Origin: Tritonibacter multivorans
Lineage (GTDB): Bacteria; Pseudomonadota; Alphaproteobacteria; Rhodobacterales; Rhodobacteraceae
NCBI RefSeq assembly: GCF_001458415.1
Contig: NZ_CYSD01000012.1
Location: forward strand, 248,001-312,000
Direction of reading: 5' to 3'
Length of the DNA: 64,000 bases
How positions within the stretch are numbered: position 1 is the stretch's first letter; every line of letters begins with the position of its first letter. Made by a program: the position numbers and the translations under genes. Below the pieces are notes generated by a model, which worked only from the letters and a program-made list of their open reading frames with translations, made no database searches and had not been told where the DNA came from. Below, piece after piece: positions 37,327 through 46,114 of this stretch.

Positions 37327-37950
37327 TTATGCTTCTGCAGCGGCTTCTTCTTCGCCTTCTTCCGCTTCTGCGGACGCCAGACCGGCCGGAGCGGCCAGGT
37401 TTGCGATCACGAAGTCACGGTCGATGGTCGGCTTGGAGCCTGCGGGCAGTTCGATGTCCGAGATGTTGATCACGTCACCGATGTTTTTGCCGGTCAGGTC
37501 AACAACCAGCTTCTCGGGGATGTCACCTGCGGTCACGATCAGCTCAACCTCGGCGCGGACAACGGTCAGAACGCCGCCCTTTTTGATGCCGGGCGCTGCT
37601 TCTTCGTTGATGAACTCAACCGGGATGTACAGGTTGATTTTCGAAGTGCGGCGCAGGCGCATCAGGTCGAAGTGGGTCGGCAGGTCTTTGACAACATCAC
37701 GCTGGACGTCGCGGCAGATCACACGAACGTCGTCGTGGCCTTCAACTTTCAGGTTCCACAGGGTGGACTTGAATTTGCCTGCTTTCAGTTTCTTCAGCAG
37801 AACGTTGAAGGGGATCTGGATTGCGAGCGGCTCAGCGTCGCCACCAAAAACAACACCAGGTACCATTTCCGCGCGACGCGCGGCGCGAGCGGCGCCCTTG
37901 CCTGTCCCCGCACGAACCTGGCACTCAAGATCAGGAATCTCATTCGCCAT
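37327..37950 (-). CDS. rplY: 50S ribosomal protein L25 (CTC form)
   Basis: L25 binds 5S rRNA. The 207-residue chain is the long general-stress (CTC) form, with an N-terminal L25 domain (residues 1-95, ending near HFDLMRL) and a beta-rich C-terminal domain, then an Ala/Glu-rich tail typical of alphaproteobacteria. It begins [20 protein letters not shown]. It is separated from pth, its common partner, by a divergent exported-protein gene. The start follows AGAATTACA with a weak ribosome-binding site. Confidence 0.95.
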   Translation of the reverse strand: MANEIPDLECQVRAGTGKGAARAARRAEMVPGVVFGGDAEPLAIQIPFNVLLKKLKAGKFKSTLWNLKVEGHDDVRVICRDVQRDVVKDLPTHFDLMRLRRTSKINLYIPVEFINEEAAPGIKKGGVLTVVRAEVELIVTAGDIPEKLVVDLTGKNIGDVINISDIELPAGSKPTIDRDFVIANLAAPAGLASAEAEEGEEEAAAEA

Positions 37951-38156
37951 TGTAATTCTCCAATATGACTAGAGGGGTGCCTCCAAGGCTGTCACCCCGA
38001 TGAAGCCGCGTCCTTATACGGAAATCGCCAAATTGGGAACCCCTCGGGCCCGCATTTCCCGCAAAGACCGGGAACCGGTTGTTAAATCCCCCGGATTAAA
38101 GTGGTTTGACCCGTCCTTGTCCCCCCGTCGCCGTGTTGTCCCCCGGAGCTTTGACC

Positions 38157-38603
38157 TTGTTGCGCCTGATCTCCCTGTTGTTGCCAGCGCTGATTCCCTC
38201 CTGGCGTTTCTTCAAGACCGTCGCCCCCTCGCCGCGCGTGGAATACCGCCTGCTGCACCGTGGGGAGGCAGGCGACTGGCAAGAGGACCGGCCCCGCCCG
38301 GCGCATCTGTCGTTTTTTACGATGCTGCGACGCATGCTTTGGAACCCCGCGTGGAACGAACAGCTGTTCATGGTCAGCTGCGCCGAACGGCTGGTCGAAG
38401 CAGACAGCCCCCATTCCAGCGCCCACAGCGAGGACGAAATCAACCGCCGGATTGCCCGCCTGCTGCCAATGGCCGACGACACAGAGCTGCAGTTCCGACT
38501 GGTGTTCTGGTACCGGGACGGTGCACAGCTGGTCAAAGAGGTCGAATTTGAAAGCACCCCCGTGCCGGTCAACAGCCTGAGGGTCCGCAGCCATGACTAT
38601 TGA
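38157..38603 (+). CDS. Hypothetical protein, partner of the HTTM-like gene
   Basis: About 148 residues are encoded. A short hydrophobic N-terminus (RLISLLLPALIPSW) is followed by a soluble region with PSPRVEYRLLHRG and a beta-rich end. I do not recognise a family. A TTG at 38157 is preferred because GGAG lies 8 nt upstream; the frame is open to a TTG at 38106. It overlaps the following membrane-protein gene by 11 bp, so the two are co-translated and probably act together. Confidence 0.7.
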   Translation: MLRLISLLLPALIPSWRFFKTVAPSPRVEYRLLHRGEAGDWQEDRPRPAHLSFFTMLRRMLWNPAWNEQLFMVSCAERLVEADSPHSSAHSEDEINRRIARLLPMADDTELQFRLVFWYRDGAQLVKEVEFESTPVPVNSLRVRSHDY

Positions 38604-39288
38604 ACTGGCCCTGCGCCTGAGCGAAATCCTTCTTGCCTTTGCCCTGTTTCAACAAAGCCTCGAACAGCTGGCGGTACGCTATGCCTGGGCCGACCCGCTG
38701 GTGTTTGCCGTACGTCTTGCGCTGTGTCTGCCGCTGATTGCCGGGCTGGAGGTCACCTTGGTGCTGGCGGCGCTTTGGGGGATCGGATTGTGGCAGCTGT
38801 GGCGGTATCAGGGCCCCTATAATGGCGGCAGCGACAAGATGACCCTGCTGATCCTGACCTGCCTGCTGCTGGCCCATGCCGCGCCAACGCAATTCTGGTC
38901 GGAAATGGCGCTGTCGTACCTCGCGGTGCAGCTGGTACTGTCTTATTTCGTGTCGGGGTGGATCAAAGTCATCAATCCTGAATGGCAAAAGGGCGAGGCA
39001 CTGCGCGATGTGTTCCGGTTCTCGGCCTACCCGGTGAGCGAGGGGCTGCGCGCACTGGCGGATCGGCCCCTATTCCTGCTGGCCATGGGCTGGGCGGTCA
39101 TCCTGCTGGAGCTGGCCTTTCCGCTGACCCTACTGGACCCGCTGGCGCTAAAGATTGCCTTGGCCTGCACCGCAGCCTTCCATTTCTCCAACGCCTGTTT
39201 CTTTGGGCTGAACCGGTTCTTCTGGATCTGGATCTGCGCTTACCCGTCGCTGATCTGGTTTCAGGATCGTATTGTCGGGTCGATCTGA
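38593..39288 (+). CDS. HTTM-like multi-pass membrane protein
   Basis: A 231-residue protein with about six hydrophobic segments. The pattern FVSGWIKVINPEWQKGEALRDVF and the C-terminal HFSNACFFGLNRFFWIWICAYPSLIWF resemble HTTM (vitamin-K-dependent carboxylase-related) membrane proteins, although the protein is shorter than most. HTTM proteins often pair with a DCC/DUF393 thiol oxidoreductase; the partner here is a different unknown protein. Function is unknown. The start ATG lies inside the end of the previous gene. Confidence 0.72.
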   Translation: MTIELALRLSEILLAFALFQQSLEQLAVRYAWADPLVFAVRLALCLPLIAGLEVTLVLAALWGIGLWQLWRYQGPYNGGSDKMTLLILTCLLLAHAAPTQFWSEMALSYLAVQLVLSYFVSGWIKVINPEWQKGEALRDVFRFSAYPVSEGLRALADRPLFLLAMGWAVILLELAFPLTLLDPLALKIALACTAAFHFSNACFFGLNRFFWIWICAYPSLIWFQDRIVGSI

Positions 39289-39353
39289 GGCGACCCTTGC
39301 ACTTCTGTAAATGAAATCTTGCTCCACGGCCGGGGATCTGCAACCTCGGCCGC

Positions 39354-40493
39354 ATGGATCTGAGAAAAGACATCGCCGCCAGCTGGGTGCCGCTGAAAGC
39401 CTTCATTCTGATGGGGCTGTTCTGGGGGGCCTTTGGCGCCTATGTGCCCGAAATCAAAGCTCAGGCGGGGCTGAGCGACGGTCAGTTTGGCCTTGCGCTT
39501 TTGTGCGGCGCCTTTGGCGGCTTGGCGGCCATGTGGGCGGCCCCGCGCGTGGACCGCGGCTGGGGCGGATGGGCCATGGTGGGGGCAGCGGGACTGTTGA
39601 TCGCCAGCTTTGCCTTGCCCGGTCTGGCGCAAAACTGGCCTATGTTTGCGGTGGCCATGCTGGCCTGCATGGGCACCTCTGGTCTGCTGGACGTGGTGAT
39701 GAACGTCCGCCTCAGCGGGATCGAAGCCGAAAGCGGCCGCCCGTTGATGAACCTGAACCACGCCGTCTATTCTTTCGCTTACGGCGGCGCGGCGCTGGTG
39801 GCCGGGCTTGCCCGCGAAAACGGCGTGTCCGCACAGGTGTTTTTTATGTGTGTCTGCGCGCTTTCGCTGGGTCTGGCCATGGGCCTGTACCATGTGTCAA
39901 CCGATCGCTCTACCGAAGACAAAAGCGCCGAAACGCGCTTGCCCGTCCTGCTGATCGCGTTGGCCGGGATCGCGGCGGCCATTGGTTTTGTTGCCGAACA
40001 GGCCACCGACAACTGGTCAGCGTTGCATCTGGAGCGGTCTTATGGCGGCAGCGCAGCTGAGGGCGCGCTGGGGCCTGCGATGCTGGGCTTTACCATGGGG
40101 CTCGGCCGAATGTGGGGGCAAGTTGTGCTGGCCCGCCTGTCCGAGGGCCGCGTTCTGCGTCTGGCAGCCCTTGTTTCTGCGGCGGGCACGGTGTTGGCCG
40201 CCTGGGCACCGAGCAAAGGGCTGGCGATCCTTGGCTTTGCTGTTCTTGGCCTTGGCGTGTCGGTTGTTGCGCCCATGGTATTGGCCTGGGTTGGCAAGAC
40301 CGTTGCAGCCAAAACCCGCCCCATGGCGATTTCCCGGGTGGTGTTTGTCAGCTATTCCGGCTTCTTCCTTGGCCCACCTGCACTGGGGCTCTTGGCGCAG
40401 ATGTTTGGCCTGCCCATCGCCTTTACGGTGCTGGCAGGCCTTCTGGCGCTGATCGCAGTGGTCTTGGTGCCGGGGATGCGAAAAGCTGCTTAA
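39354..40493 (+). CDS. MFS transporter
   Basis: A 379-residue protein with about 12 hydrophobic segments. The loop 2-3 region has CGAFGGLAAMWAAPRVDRG, a variant of the MFS G-x-x-x-D-R motif. Short loops and a central hydrophilic stretch (STDRSTEDKSAETR) separate two six-helix halves. It resembles the YbjJ-type branch, whose substrates are undefined. It ends 4 bp inside the convergent lldD gene, so both may be affected by antisense overlap. Confidence 0.85.
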   Translation: MDLRKDIAASWVPLKAFILMGLFWGAFGAYVPEIKAQAGLSDGQFGLALLCGAFGGLAAMWAAPRVDRGWGGWAMVGAAGLLIASFALPGLAQNWPMFAVAMLACMGTSGLLDVVMNVRLSGIEAESGRPLMNLNHAVYSFAYGGAALVAGLARENGVSAQVFFMCVCALSLGLAMGLYHVSTDRSTEDKSAETRLPVLLIALAGIAAAIGFVAEQATDNWSALHLERSYGGSAAEGALGPAMLGFTMGLGRMWGQVVLARLSEGRVLRLAALVSAAGTVLAAWAPSKGLAILGFAVLGLGVSVVAPMVLAWVGKTVAAKTRPMAISRVVFVSYSGFFLGPPALGLLAQMFGLPIAFTVLAGLLALIAVVLVPGMRKAA

Positions 40494-41656
40494 GGGGCCC
40501 AGGTGCCGGTGAAATCAGCCGGAACAAGCAGGTTGTGCCGTCCAAGGTTTTCCACCGCCTTCTCCCCGCACAGCGCCATCGTGGTGTCGAGTTCTTTGTG
40601 GATCACCTCCAACGCCTGCGTCACCCCCGCCTGTCCCATCGCCCCCAGCCCATAGACAAAGGCCCGGCCAATCATCGTACCCTTCGCGCCCAGCGCCAGC
40701 GCTTTCAGCACGTCCTGACCTGCCCGGATCCCGCTGTCGAGGTGCACCTCAACGTCGCCACCGACGGCATCCATGATCTCGGGCAGAACCTTGATCGACG
40801 ACAGCGCGCCGTCCAGCTGACGGCCGCCGTGGTTTGACACGGTGATCGCATCCGCGCCCAGTTTCGCAGCCATTTTGGCATCCTCGGCATCCAAGATCCC
40901 CTTCAGGATCACCTTGCCGCCCCACATGTTCATCAGGGTTTCCACCTTACCCCAATCCAGCGAGGGGTCGAATTGCTCGGCCGTCCAGGTGCCCAGCGAA
41001 CGAGTGTCGGTGATGGTGTCCACATGGCCCACGATATTGCCAAACTCGCGCCGTTTTGCGCCCAGCATTTCAATGCCCCAGGTCCATTTGGTCATCAGGT
41101 TTGCAATGGTCTTGGGCGTCAGTTTTGGCGGGGCCGACAGGCCGTTTTTCAGATCCTTATGACGCTGGCCCAGAATTTGCAGATCCAGCGTAATCACCAG
41201 CGCCGAACATTTGGCGGCCTTTGCGCGTTCGATCAGGCGGCGGGTATAGTCCATGTCCCGCATGGTATAGAGCTGGAACCAAAAGGGTTTGGTGGTCGCC
41301 TCCGCCACGTCTTCGATCGAATTGATCGACATGGTGGACAGGGTGAAGGGCACGCCAAAGGCTTCGGCGGCGCGGGCGGCTTTGATCTCTCCGTCGGCGT
41401 GCTGCATCCCCGTCAGACCCACAGGGGCCAAGGCCACAGGCATGGCCACATCCTGACCAATCATCTGACTGGCGGTCGAGCGCCCCGCCATATCCACGGC
41501 CACCCGCTGACGCAGGCGGATCTGGTCGAAATCTGTGGTGTTTTCGCGAAAGGTCTGTTCGGTCCAACTGCCGCTTTCGCAGTAGTCAAAGAACATCCGT
41601 GGCACGCGACGTTCATGCAGGCGTTTGAGATCCTCAATCGTGGTAATAACCGGCAT
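40490..41656 (-). CDS. lldD: L-lactate dehydrogenase, FMN-dependent
   Basis: LldD oxidises L-lactate to pyruvate and passes electrons to the respiratory chain. The 388-residue protein belongs to the FMN alpha-hydroxy-acid oxidase family. It has PVALAPVGLTGMQHADGE (FMN contacts), FWFQLYTMRDMDYTRRL, and the active-site SNHGGRQLDGA with the catalytic His; RAFVYGLGAMGQAGV is at the C-terminus. Other members such as glycolate oxidase are possible. It stands alone, with no lldR or lactate permease next to it. Confidence 0.92.
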   Translation of the reverse strand: MPVITTIEDLKRLHERRVPRMFFDYCESGSWTEQTFRENTTDFDQIRLRQRVAVDMAGRSTASQMIGQDVAMPVALAPVGLTGMQHADGEIKAARAAEAFGVPFTLSTMSINSIEDVAEATTKPFWFQLYTMRDMDYTRRLIERAKAAKCSALVITLDLQILGQRHKDLKNGLSAPPKLTPKTIANLMTKWTWGIEMLGAKRREFGNIVGHVDTITDTRSLGTWTAEQFDPSLDWGKVETLMNMWGGKVILKGILDAEDAKMAAKLGADAITVSNHGGRQLDGALSSIKVLPEIMDAVGGDVEVHLDSGIRAGQDVLKALALGAKGTMIGRAFVYGLGAMGQAGVTQALEVIHKELDTTMALCGEKAVENLGRHNLLVPADFTGTWAP

Positions 41657-41727
41657 AAAATCCTCCCGCGCCTGTCTGGTAAGAATTTCTAACCAGTGAC
41701 GGTGCTATCGGGCAAGAGTCTTATCCG

Positions 41728-41757
41728 TAAAAGGAAACGGCGACCCGAAGGCCGCCG
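41728..41757 (-). terminator. Intrinsic terminator of the orphan membrane-protein gene
   Basis: On the minus strand, CGGCGGCC, TTCG loop and GGTCGCCG are followed by TTTCCTTTT. It lies 10 nt past the stop codon of the 41767 gene. Confidence 0.8.
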
Positions 41758-41766
41758 TGTTTGGCA

Positions 41767-42489
41767 TCAGTCTGATGTGGTTGAGGCAAGCTGCAATTCG
41801 GCCTTTTCATAGGCAAGGCACAACGCCGTTGCTGAAAGGCAGGTGCTGAACATGCCGATCAGTTCGAACATCACATTTGGGACCAGACCATCGGTTTGTG
41901 CCGGGAATAGCAAAACCACGACCAACGTGGCAAAGGTAACCAAACCAGGGCCAACCACAAAACGCAGGAGGGTAATCCAAAATGTCTTGCGTCCACGCTC
42001 GAACGCCCGGTCAAGGGCGGCGTCGCCACCAATCGCTGCGGCGGGAAAAACGGTGCCGATCAACGCGAGTGCGACGCCCAAAGTTGTGACGGTCCCAATC
42101 ACACCAAAAAGGACTACAAGGCCCGAAATGTCGGCGGCCAAGCCGTCAAAAAGGCTCGCACTGCCAAATGTGATAAGCAGCATAATCGCAACCAAAAAGA
42201 TCATAAACACCCCTGACCGCCAAAAGAACGGCCAAGTGCCACCTGCAAGTGGGTTCGTCTCGTCTTTCGCTCCAACCGACCCTCGCCATATCCATTTATT
42301 GGAAACCGGCTCTTTGGCGAGCAGGAGCTTGTGACAGTAAAGGGCGATCAATGTGTAAACGACAAAGGATGCGCCCGCGTTATCGCCGAACCCGAAATGC
42401 TCAATCGCAAGAAACAGGGCCGCTATAAAGGCGAAGAAAGGGAAATACCCAAAGAACAGCCCAAAGCTGCGACGGTAAAGTTCAATCAT
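41767..42489 (-). CDS. Hypothetical multi-pass membrane protein
   Basis: A 240-residue protein with about six hydrophobic segments, including YFPFFAFIAALFLAIEHF and SGLVVLFGVIGTVTTLGVALALIG. A short polar loop reads KEPVSNKWIWRGS. No family was recognised; the overall look is of DUF-type glycerophosphoryl-diester-like membrane proteins, but that is not supported by a motif. It has its own terminator and lies behind the trpA terminator. Base composition appears somewhat less GC-rich than its neighbours. Confidence 0.75.
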   Translation of the reverse strand: MIELYRRSFGLFFGYFPFFAFIAALFLAIEHFGFGDNAGASFVVYTLIALYCHKLLLAKEPVSNKWIWRGSVGAKDETNPLAGGTWPFFWRSGVFMIFLVAIMLLITFGSASLFDGLAADISGLVVLFGVIGTVTTLGVALALIGTVFPAAAIGGDAALDRAFERGRKTFWITLLRFVVGPGLVTFATLVVVLLFPAQTDGLVPNVMFELIGMFSTCLSATALCLAYEKAELQLASTTSD

Positions 42490-42525
42490 ATTTTGAGACC
42501 AAAAGTGTTTTTAAATTCAGTGTAA

Positions 42526-42556
42526 TAAAAAAGGAAACGGCGTCCAAAGGACGCCG
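42526..42556 (-). terminator. Intrinsic terminator of trpA
   Basis: CGGCGTCC, a 3-nt loop and GGACGCCG are followed on the minus strand by TTTCCTTTTTT. It lies 21 nt past the trpA stop codon. Confidence 0.88.
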
Positions 42557-42577
42557 CTGTAAGCTCAGAGTGCAGGC

Positions 42578-43369
42578 TTAACCCCGATGCGCGCCTTCGG
42601 CGAGGGAGGCGACAAACTCCAGCACCTCAGACGGCGACTTGCCTGCGCCGATTTGGCTGACAATGGCAGAGCCCACAACCGCGCCATCCGCGACCTTCGC
42701 GATGTTTTCGGCTTTCTCCGGCGTGTTGATGCCAAAGCCCACAATCACCGGCAGGTCGGTAGAGGCTTTGATACGGGCCACTTCCGGCCCAACATTGGTG
42801 GCTTGGGCCTCGGCTGCGCCGGTGATGCCGGTGATCGACACGTAATAGACAAAGCCAGAGGTGTTCTGCAGCACCTTGGGCAGGCGCTTGTCATCTGTGG
42901 TCGGCGTCGCCAGACGGATGAAGTTCAAACCAGCCGCTTGTGCGGGAATGCACAGCTCTTCGTCTTCTTCGGGCGGCAGGTCCACCACGATCAGACCGTC
43001 AATGCCCGCAGCCTTCGCATCGGCCAGGAACTTGTCCACCCCATGGGAATAGATCGGGTTATAATAGCCCATCAGCACGATCGGCGTGGTGTCGTCAGTC
43101 TTGCGGAAATCCGCCGCCAGCTGCAGCGTCTTGTTCAGCGTCATGCCCACGTCGAGCGCGCGCTGACCGGCCAGCTGAATGGTCGGGCCATCGGCCATCG
43201 GGTCGGTGAACGGCAGGCCCAGCTCAATAATATCAACGCCTGCGCCCGGCAGGCCCTTCACGACCTCGAGCGAGGTGTCATAGTCCGGGTCGCCGGCCAT
43301 CACATAGGTCACAAAGGCCTTTTTGCCCTGGGCGTTGAGTTCGGCAAATTTCGCATCAATGCGTGTCAT
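42578..43369 (-). CDS. trpA: Tryptophan synthase alpha subunit
   Basis: TrpA cleaves indole-3-glycerol phosphate to indole and G3P and channels indole to TrpB. The 263-residue TIM barrel has [34 protein letters not shown] (containing the catalytic Glu and Asp), and [10 protein letters not shown]. The conserved beginning [16 protein letters not shown] fixes the start at 43369; the frame is open further upstream. It stands about 6.6 kb away from trpB, on the same strand. Confidence 0.96.
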   Translation of the reverse strand: MTRIDAKFAELNAQGKKAFVTYVMAGDPDYDTSLEVVKGLPGAGVDIIELGLPFTDPMADGPTIQLAGQRALDVGMTLNKTLQLAADFRKTDDTTPIVLMGYYNPIYSHGVDKFLADAKAAGIDGLIVVDLPPEEDEELCIPAQAAGLNFIRLATPTTDDKRLPKVLQNTSGFVYYVSITGITGAAEAQATNVGPEVARIKASTDLPVIVGFGINTPEKAENIAKVADGAVVGSAIVSQIGAGKSPSEVLEFVASLAEGAHRG

Positions 43370-43794
43370 GTGCGGCTCCCTAAATATCGTCCCGACGGGA
43401 GTGCCAGAGAGAGGCCGCAAGGGCAAGAGGTCTTGGCCCCCTACCCCCGTTTCATACGCCACGTGAACGGCTTTCAGCCTTCTTGTGGGTGCAGCATGAT
43501 CATTCAATGGGTGCCGAAGTGGTTCTTTGCCAAGCCTGCATCAGCCCCATATCCGGGTCGCGTCATCGTCGGCGCCCCCCAAAAAACCGAGAGCCCTGCC
43601 TTCGGGCGCGCGACCTCTCGCGTTAAAGAATCAGAAGCAACTGGCAGGCCTCTGCGCGGCTGTGCGGATGGCCGCCCTGTGGGAACATGGTTAAACACCT
43701 CGTCACTTCGCAAGAATTAACCCGTGAAACGCCTGCCGGCTTGTGCATTGGCCCCAGCCCGACTAAGAGCATCCCAAGCGAAAAGGAGCGCAAC
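43370..43794. other. Intergenic region upstream of trpA and ychF
   Basis: No gene is supported in these 425 bp. They must hold the divergent promoters of trpA and ychF; no clear -35/-10 was recognised. An orphan minus-strand terminator-like hairpin lies at 43581-43621. A Trp-rich leader peptide for trpA was searched for and not found. Confidence 0.5.
43581..43621 (-). terminator. Orphan intrinsic terminator upstream of trpA
   Basis: On the minus strand a long interrupted stem (CGAGAG outer arm, CCC/GGG inner arm, CTCTCG) is followed immediately by TTTTTT. No minus-strand gene lies upstream of it, so it may end a small RNA or sit in a trpA leader. Confidence 0.5.
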
Positions 43795-44892
43795 ATGGGC
43801 TTTAAAATGGGTATTGTCGGCCTGCCGAATGTGGGCAAATCGACCACCTTCAATGCACTGACAAAAACCGCAGCCGCGCAGGCGGCGAACTTCCCCTTCT
43901 GCACCATTGAACCCAATGTGGGCGATGTGGGCGTTCCGGACGCGCGTCTGGACAAGCTGGCGGCCATTGCCACCTCCAAGCAGATCATTCCCACCCGCAT
44001 GACCTTTGTGGACATTGCCGGTCTAGTGAAGGGCGCGTCGAAAGGCGAAGGTCTGGGCAACCAGTTCCTTGCAAACATCCGCGAAGTGGACGCAATCGCC
44101 CATGTGCTGCGCTGTTTTGAGGACAAGGACGTCACCCACGTCGAGGACCGCATTGACCCGGTGGCCGATGCTGAAACCATCGAGACAGAGCTGATGCTGG
44201 CCGATCTGGAAAGCATTGAGAAGCGCCGCGCCAACCTCGTGCGCAAGCTGAAGGGCAATGACAAAGAAGCCCAGCAGCAGGATCGTCTGCTGCAAGAGGC
44301 GCAGGAGATGCTGGAAAGCGGCAAGCCCGCGCGTCTGGTTGAGGTCGATGCCGAGGACGCCAAAGCCTGGTCCATGCTGCAGCTGCTGACCACCAAGCCG
44401 GTTCTCTACGTCTGCAATGTGGGCGAGTCCGAAAGCGTTGAGGGCAACGAACACTCCAAAGCGGTGGCGGAAATGGCCGCCGCCCAAGGCAACAGCCATG
44501 TGATCATCTCGGCTCAGATCGAAGAAGAGATCAGCCAGCTGGAAGCCGATGAGGCCGCCATGTTCCTCGAGGAGATGGGTCTGGCCGAGGCTGGTCTCGA
44601 TCGTCTGATCCGTGCGGGTTACGAACTTTTGCAGCTGGAAACCTATTTCACCGTTGGTCCGAAAGAGGCCCGCGCCTGGACCATCAAAAAGGGCACCCTT
44701 GCCCCGCAGGCGGCTGGCGTCATCCACGGTGATTTCGAAAAGGGTTTCATCCGCGCCGAAACCATCGCCTATGACGACTACATCGCCTGCAACGGCGAAA
44801 GCGGTGCCAAGGAAGCGGGCAAGATGCGCGCAGAAGGCAAGAGCTATCTGGTGCAGGACGGCGACGTCATGCATTTCCTGTTCAACACCTGA
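43795..44892 (+). CDS. ychF: Redox-regulated ATPase YchF (Obg-like)
   Basis: YchF/OLA1 is a ribosome-associated P-loop protein that prefers ATP to GTP. The 365-residue protein matches the family. It has G1 [13 protein letters not shown]3 [19 protein letters not shown] and a C-terminal TGS-like domain ([22 protein letters not shown]). AAAGGAG precedes the ATG at 43795, which gives the conserved [11 protein letters not shown] beginning. It is monocistronic here. Confidence 0.96.
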   Translation: MGFKMGIVGLPNVGKSTTFNALTKTAAAQAANFPFCTIEPNVGDVGVPDARLDKLAAIATSKQIIPTRMTFVDIAGLVKGASKGEGLGNQFLANIREVDAIAHVLRCFEDKDVTHVEDRIDPVADAETIETELMLADLESIEKRRANLVRKLKGNDKEAQQQDRLLQEAQEMLESGKPARLVEVDAEDAKAWSMLQLLTTKPVLYVCNVGESESVEGNEHSKAVAEMAAAQGNSHVIISAQIEEEISQLEADEAAMFLEEMGLAEAGLDRLIRAGYELLQLETYFTVGPKEARAWTIKKGTLAPQAAGVIHGDFEKGFIRAETIAYDDYIACNGESGAKEAGKMRAEGKSYLVQDGDVMHFLFNT

Positions 44893-44923
44893 TCTTCACC
44901 GCAGGACTGAAAGATTGCCGCCC

Positions 44924-44949
44924 GCCTCCTTTGGAGGCAGGCCATTTTA
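44924..44949 (+). terminator. Weak terminator-like hairpin after ychF
   Basis: GCCTCC, TTT loop and GGAGGC are followed by AGGCCATTTTATT. The T tract is displaced by several bases. Confidence 0.4.
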
Positions 44950-45050
44950 TTGATACACTTATCGCTTATTCCGAACGGCGAGACTGTTGAGTGCGGATAG
45001 GGCCGCCGCTAAGGTCGCTCAATTCCGCAAGACGAAGGACGAGAAGAGAC

Positions 45051-45974
45051 ATGACCACCAAGCTGATTATCGACACGGATCCCGGCATCGATGATGCAAT
45101 GGCGATTTTTTATGCCGCAGCGGCCCCTGATATTGAGCTGCTGGGCCTGACCTCCATCTTCGGCAATGTGACCACGGAAATGGCGGCTCGCAATGCGCTG
45201 CGCCTGCTGGAAGCCGCCGGTCTGGATCTGCCGGTGGCACAGGGCGCGCCCAAGCCGCTGGAACTGCCGCCCTTCCCGCCGTCGGCAAATGTGCATGGCG
45301 ACGAAGGCTTTGGCGACATCCCCGCCGCAGAGCCCAAGGGCAAGATCATCGAAGAAGACGCCGCAGACTTCCTGATCCGCATGGCACGTGAACACAAAGG
45401 CGAACTGGTGGTTTGCCCGGTTGGCCCACTGACCAATATCGCCATCGCCATCCAGCGTGACCCTGATTTCGTGCACAACTGCAAGAACATCGTCATCATG
45501 GGCGGGTCGCTGGAAGAAGGCGGCAATATCACGCCCCACGCCGAAGCCAACATCTATCACGACCCGCATGCGGCCGAAGTGGTCTGTGCCGCCGGTGGCA
45601 ATGTCACGCTGGTTGGCCTGGACGTCACCCACCGCATTCTCTGTGTGCCGGAAGACTTTGACGCGATCAAAGCCGCCAGCCCCGAACTGGGCGGCATGCT
45701 GAAGCAGATGAGCGTCTTCTACATCAAGTTCTACCAAGAGGTCGCGGGCCTGAATGGTTGTTCCCTGCACGACCCGGCGGCTGTGATCTGCTGCACCCAC
45801 CCAGAGTTGTTTGAAACCCGCGCCGTGCCGATCACCGTCTCCTGCGAGGGCGAAACCTCGGGCGCGACCCTGCTCTCTGACGACGCCGCGCGCGGCGTGA
45901 CCCATGTGGCGATGAAAGTGAAAGCGGACGAGGTCAAAGACCTGTTCATGAAGCGCCTCGCGCTGCTGCCCTAA
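45051..45974 (+). CDS. Inosine-uridine preferring nucleoside hydrolase
   Basis: The enzyme hydrolyses the N-glycosidic bond of ribonucleosides to base and ribose. The 307-residue protein has the calcium-binding DTDPGIDDAMAI signature at residues 8-19 and the C-terminal LHDPAAVICCTHPELF with the active-site His-Asp. The start MTTKLIIDTD at 45051 is preceded by GAAGAGA. Substrate breadth (inosine, uridine, cytidine) cannot be told from sequence. A strong terminator follows it. Confidence 0.92.
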   Translation: MTTKLIIDTDPGIDDAMAIFYAAAAPDIELLGLTSIFGNVTTEMAARNALRLLEAAGLDLPVAQGAPKPLELPPFPPSANVHGDEGFGDIPAAEPKGKIIEEDAADFLIRMAREHKGELVVCPVGPLTNIAIAIQRDPDFVHNCKNIVIMGGSLEEGGNITPHAEANIYHDPHAAEVVCAAGGNVTLVGLDVTHRILCVPEDFDAIKAASPELGGMLKQMSVFYIKFYQEVAGLNGCSLHDPAAVICCTHPELFETRAVPITVSCEGETSGATLLSDDAARGVTHVAMKVKADEVKDLFMKRLALLP

Positions 45975-45998
45975 GCTGCGCACGCGCACAAGATCAGA

Positions 45999-46024
45999 GG
46001 GGAGGTTCCGGCCTCCCCTTTTTT
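45999..46024 (+). terminator. Intrinsic terminator of the nucleoside hydrolase gene
   Basis: GGGGAGG, TTCCGG loop and CCTCCCC are followed by TTTTTT. Confidence 0.9.
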
Positions 46025-46114
46025 GTGCCCGCTCCGCGCCGCTCGCTGCAGATTTTCCTTTCTTCAGCCGCCCCATCGTGGAACAAAAAGGAAACAAAAA
46101 GAGGGGAGCAGCGC

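Noticed and set aside
43504-43713. 69-residue minus-strand frame as trp leader peptide
   Set aside because: It has only one Trp codon, located past the terminator-like hairpin, so it does not fit an attenuator.
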